A DNA stretch of 6,502 nt from assembly GCA_016928975.1 (NCBI GenBank), contig JAFGJR010000001.1, positions 1 through 6,502 on the forward strand, read 5' to 3'. Position 1 is the first letter of the stretch; the number at the start of each line of letters is the position of its first letter. Made by a program: the position numbers and the translations under genes. This document shows positions 5,107 through 6,502 of this stretch, one piece after another. The notes under the pieces were generated by a model. That model searched no databases, was not told where the DNA came from, and was given only the letters and a program-made list of their open reading frames with translations. Source of the stretch: Sedimentisphaerales bacterium. Its GTDB lineage: Bacteria; Planctomycetota; Phycisphaerae; Sedimentisphaerales; SG8-4.

Positions 5107-5163
5107 CTGAACCCTGGACTCTGAACCCTGAACCTCTGGCCCACGCTGGTCGAAGGCTGAACC
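5107..5163 (+). repeat. Degenerate 7-bp tandem array (TGAACCC)
   Basis: TGAACCC (5108-5114), TGGACTC, TGAACCC, TGAACCT and CTGGCCC run on in strict 7-base steps to 5142. After a 15-base gap CTGAACC recurs at 5157-5163, one base out of register. The array ends four bases from the stop codon of the minus-strand HDOD gene. It shares the TGAAnnn frame with the array at 2412. Confidence 0.75.
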
Positions 5164-5167
5164 CTCC

Positions 5168-6097
5168 TTACACCTCCACGGCTTCGGGATGTGTGAGGCT
5201 TTCATTGACCCGCTTGGCGATGAGTTCATACACCTGCGAGGAGATCACATCAATCTTCAGCAGGGATGACAGATCCGAGATATGCTCTTCGATCTCCACC
5301 AGGCATCTCGCCAGCGTCTCTGGAGCCAGGTTCAGGACATGAGCGATCTCACGGCAGTCGGCCACAACGGCGTTGATATCCGCGGGAGTCTCGCAAATCC
5401 GCTTGCTGACCCGGTTGGCCGCACCCACCAGGTCGGCCAGCTCGTTTCGCCCCTGCTCGCGGCATTCCCACGGGTGCCACCGAACGGCCTCGCAAACGGT
5501 TTGGGGCAGCTTCCAGTGATCGAGCACTATCGCCGAGACCTGTCCGTGCGTCGTGCCAAGCAACACGTTCTCGGCCAGAGCCAGGTTCGGGTTGCCTCCC
5601 GGTTTGTACTGCTCGGCGATCGCCCGGTACTTGGCCGGAACCGCGTCATCCAGAATGACGATTCCGACGTCAGCCAACAAACCCGATATGAACGCCTCTT
5701 CACGCCGGTTTGGTATGGTCGCATCAGCAAGCCGGGCTGCGAGAACCGCCGTGGTCAGCGATCGACGCCAGTAATAAGCCGGTTCGACACTTGCACAGCC
5801 CTTCTGGCTCAGGCTCTCGACAATGTATCGCCCAAGCACCAACGAGCGGATTCGCTTGATGCCCAGAAGAGTCATGGCGTGCGGCAGCGCGGTGACCTTG
5901 CGCGTGACGCCGAAAAGGGAAGAGTTCGCCAGTCTCAAGATTTCACTGGTCGTCCCGGGGTCGGAGGACAACACCTCGACCACCTCACGGTAGTCGAAAT
6001 CCGGGTCTTGGATGATCTCGAGAAATCGCACCGCCACCTGCGGCATCGATGGAATGGCCGCAGAGCGCTTCACGAGATCCAGAACGGTTGTGTCCAT
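5168..6097 (-). CDS. HDOD-domain signalling/output protein
   Basis: The 309-residue protein is built from one HDOD domain covering about residues 12-210 plus a helical C-terminal extension. Typical features are IPSMPQVAVRFLEII (15-29), LSSDPGTTSEILRLANSSLFG (43-63, the most conserved HDOD stretch), ALPHAMTLLGIKRIRSLVL (70-88), YYWRRSLTTAVLAARLA (108-124), FISGLLADVGIVIL (136-149) and THGQVSAIVLDHWKLP (183-198). The catalytic His-Asp pair of true HD phosphohydrolases reads Ala142-Asp143, so hydrolysis is unlikely; this is usual for HDOD proteins, which act in regulation and often in cyclic-di-GMP or chemotaxis-linked networks. No receiver, EAL or GGDEF domain is attached. The ATG at 6097 has GGAGG (6103-6107) five bases upstream. 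A TTG at 6229 would add 44 residues but lies in a stem and lacks domain similarity. Its signalling partner is not in view. Confidence 0.94.
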   Translation of the reverse strand: MDTTVLDLVKRSAAIPSMPQVAVRFLEIIQDPDFDYREVVEVLSSDPGTTSEILRLANSSLFGVTRKVTALPHAMTLLGIKRIRSLVLGRYIVESLSQKGCASVEPAYYWRRSLTTAVLAARLADATIPNRREEAFISGLLADVGIVILDDAVPAKYRAIAEQYKPGGNPNLALAENVLLGTTHGQVSAIVLDHWKLPQTVCEAVRWHPWECREQGRNELADLVGAANRVSKRICETPADINAVVADCREIAHVLNLAPETLARCLVEIEEHISDLSSLLKIDVISSQVYELIAKRVNESLTHPEAVEV

Positions 6098-6461
6098 CGG
6101 CACCTCCAAACGCGCATGCAAACCCGTCAGCTTAAAGACCCGGGACCTCACCGGGACAACTCGCCATCTGTTGGATCGGTCCATGAACGACACCGGCTTA
6201 GCAGGGTCGGGCGAGGATGTCGTTTTCAACGGGAATTCTGCACAAGCCTCATCCGGCCGCGAGGTTGGGTGTCCTTCCAGGTTATAGGGCCTGACGCCAC
6301 AACGCTCATGGGGTAACCACTGGCGGCAGGCAACTTATTTAACGGGGCATCGTGTAATTCACGGTCACGGACCGCCATTTTTATCGCACCCTCAGCAGAA
6401 AATCAGCCGATGGAGAAGCTCAAGGGAAGTCAGCCTACGTCGCCGCAGGGAGCCGTCAGAA
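6098..6461. other. Intergenic region upstream of the HDOD gene
   Basis: No gene is supported between the HDOD start and the edge gene. On the minus strand TATAAC (complement of 6281-6286) is a good -10-like hexamer but has no matching -35, and it would give a leader of about 177 bases. A small stem CGGTC/GACCG (6362-6366/6370-6374) followed by CCATTTTT on the plus strand is a weak terminator-like pattern. The long leader contains the stem listed at 6186-6224. Confidence 0.45.
6186..6224 (-). promoter_or_regulatory. 9-bp stem in the presumed HDOD mRNA leader
   Basis: On the minus strand AACGACATC pairs with GGTGTCGTT (complements of 6216-6224 and 6186-6194) around a 21-base loop. One pair is U-G on the minus-strand RNA but would be a C/A mismatch on the plus-strand RNA, so the fold favours the HDOD transcript. 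It sits 89-127 bases before the start codon. No known riboswitch class was recognised. Confidence 0.3.
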
Positions 6462-6502
6462 ATGGATTTCAGGGTCAATCTCACCATCGAGGTCGAACAG
6501 AA
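6462..6502 (+). CDS. Start of a plus-strand gene cut by the right edge, possibly HicB-like antitoxin
   Basis: An ATG at 6462 preceded by GGGAG (6448-6452, nine bases away) opens a frame that reads MDFRVNLTIEVEQ to the window end. The alternating hydrophobic pattern suggests a first beta strand. HicB-family antitoxins often begin in a similar way (a short strand with V-x-L-x-I-E followed by an acidic turn), but 13 residues cannot prove it. Another ATG at 6411 opens a different frame with a low-complexity Gln/Gly/Arg-rich translation and is less likely. Confidence 0.35.
   Translation, partial: MDFRVNLTIEVEQ

Larger units (their letters stand above)
4282..5167. other. Gene-free repeat- and hairpin-rich intergenic region
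   Basis: No believable gene lies in these 886 bases. Open frames exist, but they run through the repeats and carry low-complexity Arg/Ser/Pro-rich translations with no ribosome-binding site. The stretch contains, in order, a long inverted repeat (4318-4439), composite repeat copies with heptamer arrays, pyrimidine-rich degenerate repeats, a hairpin cluster, palindromes and another heptamer array, each listed separately. The part 4841-4990 shows only short hairpins (CGCCA/TGGCG at 4863-4875, CGGCCT/AGGCCG at 4874-4888) and otherwise nothing I can name. Confidence 0.7.

Noticed and set aside
5282..6316. 344-codon plus-strand open frame
   Set aside because: It is antisense to the HDOD gene, which has clear family motifs and a strong ribosome-binding site.

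Overview
The window is GC-rich, compactly coded DNA broken by long intergenic stretches full of short degenerate repeats and hairpins. The mix of an ABC exporter, a metallophosphoesterase, an HDOD protein and a poorly conserved secreted beta-rich protein, together with these repeats (simple arrays built on TGAAnnn, and strings such as CACGGATG and ACGCAGAGG), looks most like an uncultured planctomycete or a neighbour in the PVC group. That assignment rests on recalled genome style, not on a marker gene.

Layout. Positions 1-1422 hold two overlapping minus-strand genes: a LolD/MacB-type ABC ATPase (682-1422) and, overlapping its 3' end by 44 bases, the N-terminal 241 residues of a MacB/FtsX-type permease that runs off the left edge. 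A 117-bp divergent spacer carries a perfect 8-bp inverted repeat and a promoter-like sequence. A plus-strand metallophosphoesterase (1540-2409) follows. The 483-bp gap 2410-2892 starts with an 11-unit heptamer array two bases after the stop codon, then has a short CACGGATG-type repeat and an 11-bp hairpin. A plus-strand exported protein of unknown function (2893-4281) comes next.

The largest gene-free stretch is 4282-5167. It holds a 14-bp perfect inverted repeat spanning 115 bp and ending in T5, three more heptamer arrays, two copies of a composite repeat, a run of hairpins of which two have GNRA tetraloops, two GC-rich palindromes, and a fifth heptamer array that ends just behind the stop codon of the next gene. 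That gene is a minus-strand HDOD-domain protein (5168-6097). Its long upstream region (6098-6461) contains a stem that pairs better in the minus-strand transcript. At the right edge a plus-strand gene seems to start at 6462, with 13 visible residues that could be the first beta strand of a HicB-type antitoxin.

The genes do not form one pathway. Only the ATPase and permease clearly work together. I see no convincing new multi-gene system. The most unusual content is the non-coding layer: five arrays with a 7-bp period that share a TGA-led unit, two of them lying just behind gene stop codons, plus a cluster of potentially structured RNA between 4318 and 5099.
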